From: Flavobacterium sp. KMS | Lineage (GTDB): Bacteria > Bacteroidota > Bacteroidia > Flavobacteriales > Flavobacteriaceae | DNA: 64,000 bases | Reading direction: 5' to 3' | NCBI RefSeq assembly: GCF_000813005.1 | Contig: NZ_JSYP01000015.1 | Location: 62,001 to 126,000, forward strand | Shown here: in pieces, positions 63,017-64,000 of the stretch | Layout: each line of letters begins with the position of its first letter | Numbering within the stretch: the stretch's first letter is position 1 | The notes under the pieces: model-generated | What the model was told of the DNA's origin: nothing | The model's input: only the letters and a program-made list of their open reading frames with translations | The model's database searches: none | Made by a program: the position numbers and the translations under genes

Positions 63017-64000
63017 CTATTTCCAACCACCACCTAAGTCTTTATAAATATAAACTGCAGCATTAAGTTGTTCTTTTTTAGTATCTATTAATTCCAGTTT
63101 AGCTTCCAGAGCATCACGCTGCGTCATTAAAACTTCAAAATAATCAATTCTGGCAGATTTAAATAAATCATTAGAAATATCAATCGATTTGTTTAACGCA
63201 TCTACTTGTTGCGATTTTAAATCATAACCTTTTTGAAGGTTATCTATTTTAGAAAGCTGATTAGAAACTTCTAAATAAGCGTTCAGAACCGTACGATCAT
63301 AATTATACAAAGCCTGAAGTTGTCTTGCATTTGCACTTGCAAACTCCGCTTTAATCGCATTACGATTAATTAATGGCGCAGCTAAATCTCCTGCTAAAGA
63401 ATAAAGCAATGACTCTGGCATAGTAAACAAATATGATGGTTTAAATGCTTGTACACCTATTGCAGCCGAAATATCTAGTGACGGATAAAATTCGGCACGA
63501 GCTACTTTTACATCCAGTTTTGCAGCCACTAACTCTAACTCTGCTTGTTTAACATCTGGACGATTCGCTAACAACTGCGACGGAATCCCAGAACTAACCG
63601 ATGAAGGCAACAAAGCCAAGAAGTTACTATTATCTCTTTTAATCTCTTGAGGATAACGTGCTAACAAAAAGTTGATTTTATTCTCTGCTTCTTTTATCTT
63701 CTGAAGAATCTCGAATTCCATACTTTTTGAGGTTAAAACTTCAGCCTGAAATTTCTGAACACCCAATTCTGTTGCTCTTGCTGCTTCCTTCTGAACTTTT
63801 ACAATTTCCAAAGCATTCGTTTGCAATTTTATCGTCTGCTTTACGATTTCTAGTTGGCTATCAAGAGCTAATAATTCATAATAAGAATCAGCAACTTCTG
63901 CAATAAGATTTGTAATTACAAAGTTTTTCCCTTCTACAGTCGCTAAATATCTGCTTACTGCTGCTTTTTTAGAATTGCGCAATTTTTTCCAGATATCAAC
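63017..64000 (-). CDS. TolC/NodT-type RND efflux outer-membrane protein (5' end beyond window)
   Basis: At least 327 residues, with the N-terminus missing. It shows long heptad-like helices (VKQTIKLQTNALEIVKVQKE), the conserved ISSQLLANRPDVKQAELELVA-like joint (here IPSQLLANRPDVKQAELELV), ARAEFYPSLDISAAIG and the ending NAAVYIYKDLGGGW. The two halves of the outer-membrane channel are visible. It is the last gene of an RND efflux operon whose pump and adaptor lie to the right. Confidence 0.93.
   Translation of the reverse strand, partial: VDIWKKLRNSKKAAVSRYLATVEGKNFVITNLIAEVADSYYELLALDSQLEIVKQTIKLQTNALEIVKVQKEAARATELGVQKFQAEVLTSKSMEFEILQKIKEAENKINFLLARYPQEIKRDNSNFLALLPSSVSSGIPSQLLANRPDVKQAELELVAAKLDVKVARAEFYPSLDISAAIGVQAFKPSYLFTMPESLLYSLAGDLAAPLINRNAIKAEFASANARQLQALYNYDRTVLNAYLEVSNQLSKIDNLQKGYDLKSQQVDALNKSIDISNDLFKSARIDYFEVLMTQRDALEAKLELIDTKKEQLNAAVYIYKDLGGGWK

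Overview
The window is a stretch of chromosome from a member of the Bacteroidota, most probably a Flavobacterium or close relative. The evidence is the low GC content, the absence of Shine-Dalgarno sites, several TAnnTTTG-type -7 elements, a SusC/SusD pair, a type IX secretion sorting domain, many lipoproteins, and the dispersed palindromes and 'gcaaag'-type intergenic repeats typical of flavobacterial genomes. I found no tRNA, rRNA, CRISPR array, prophage or insertion sequence.

Region 1 (1-8905) looks like an asparagine/aspartate-to-succinate module. A minus-strand operon encodes an outer-membrane porin, exported L-asparaginase II, aspartate ammonia-lyase and a Dcu-type C4-dicarboxylate transporter, which runs off the left edge. 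Divergent from it is a plus-strand three-gene succinate dehydrogenase/fumarate reductase operon. Asparagine would be deamidated to aspartate, then split to fumarate, which could be reduced to succinate and exchanged by Dcu. An MscS-type channel follows (9284-11665) after a gap holding two flavobacterial inverted repeats.

Region 2 (11.7-38.7 kb) is the main find: a locus that appears devoted to proline- and hydroxyproline-rich, collagen-like peptides. It has a divergent AraC regulator and all four enzymes that take trans-4-hydroxy-L-proline to 2-oxoglutarate: 2-epimerase, FAD-dependent D-hydroxyproline dehydrogenase, pyrroline-4-hydroxy-2-carboxylate deaminase and 2-oxoglutarate-semialdehyde dehydrogenase. 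A PepP-type Xaa-Pro aminopeptidase, a SusC/SusD importer and a large secreted M43 metalloprotease with a type IX sorting tail follow. On the far side are a second M24 peptidase, trans-3-hydroxy-L-proline dehydratase, delta1-pyrroline-2-carboxylate reductase and an exported proline-specific S28/S37-like serine peptidase. It is interrupted at 28.9-33.5 kb by a lipoprotein cluster containing a homopolymer-frameshifted paralogue.

Region 3 (38.9-46.9 kb) is mixed: a siderophore-type TonB receptor with a small partner protein, a META-domain lipoprotein, an HxlR regulator divergent from a nitroreductase, and several unknowns. Region 4 (46.9-49.9 kb) looks like a graveyard of toxin tips and orphan immunity-type lipoproteins, with a segmental duplication of about 0.5 kb.

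Region 5 (50-64 kb) holds MgtC, a LytS/LytTR two-component pair, an exported SAM hydroxide adenosyltransferase-like protein, an AraC/two-cupin/alcohol dehydrogenase group, and a cysteine-free Crp/Fnr regulator with a perfect FNR box. That box is shared with a GcvH-like/methyltransferase pair. A DeoR regulator divergent from a nucleotidase, with a 24-bp palindromic operator, follows, then a partial TolC-type efflux protein at the right edge. Two copies of a 76-77 bp element with compensatory stem changes lie at 32344 and 62174.
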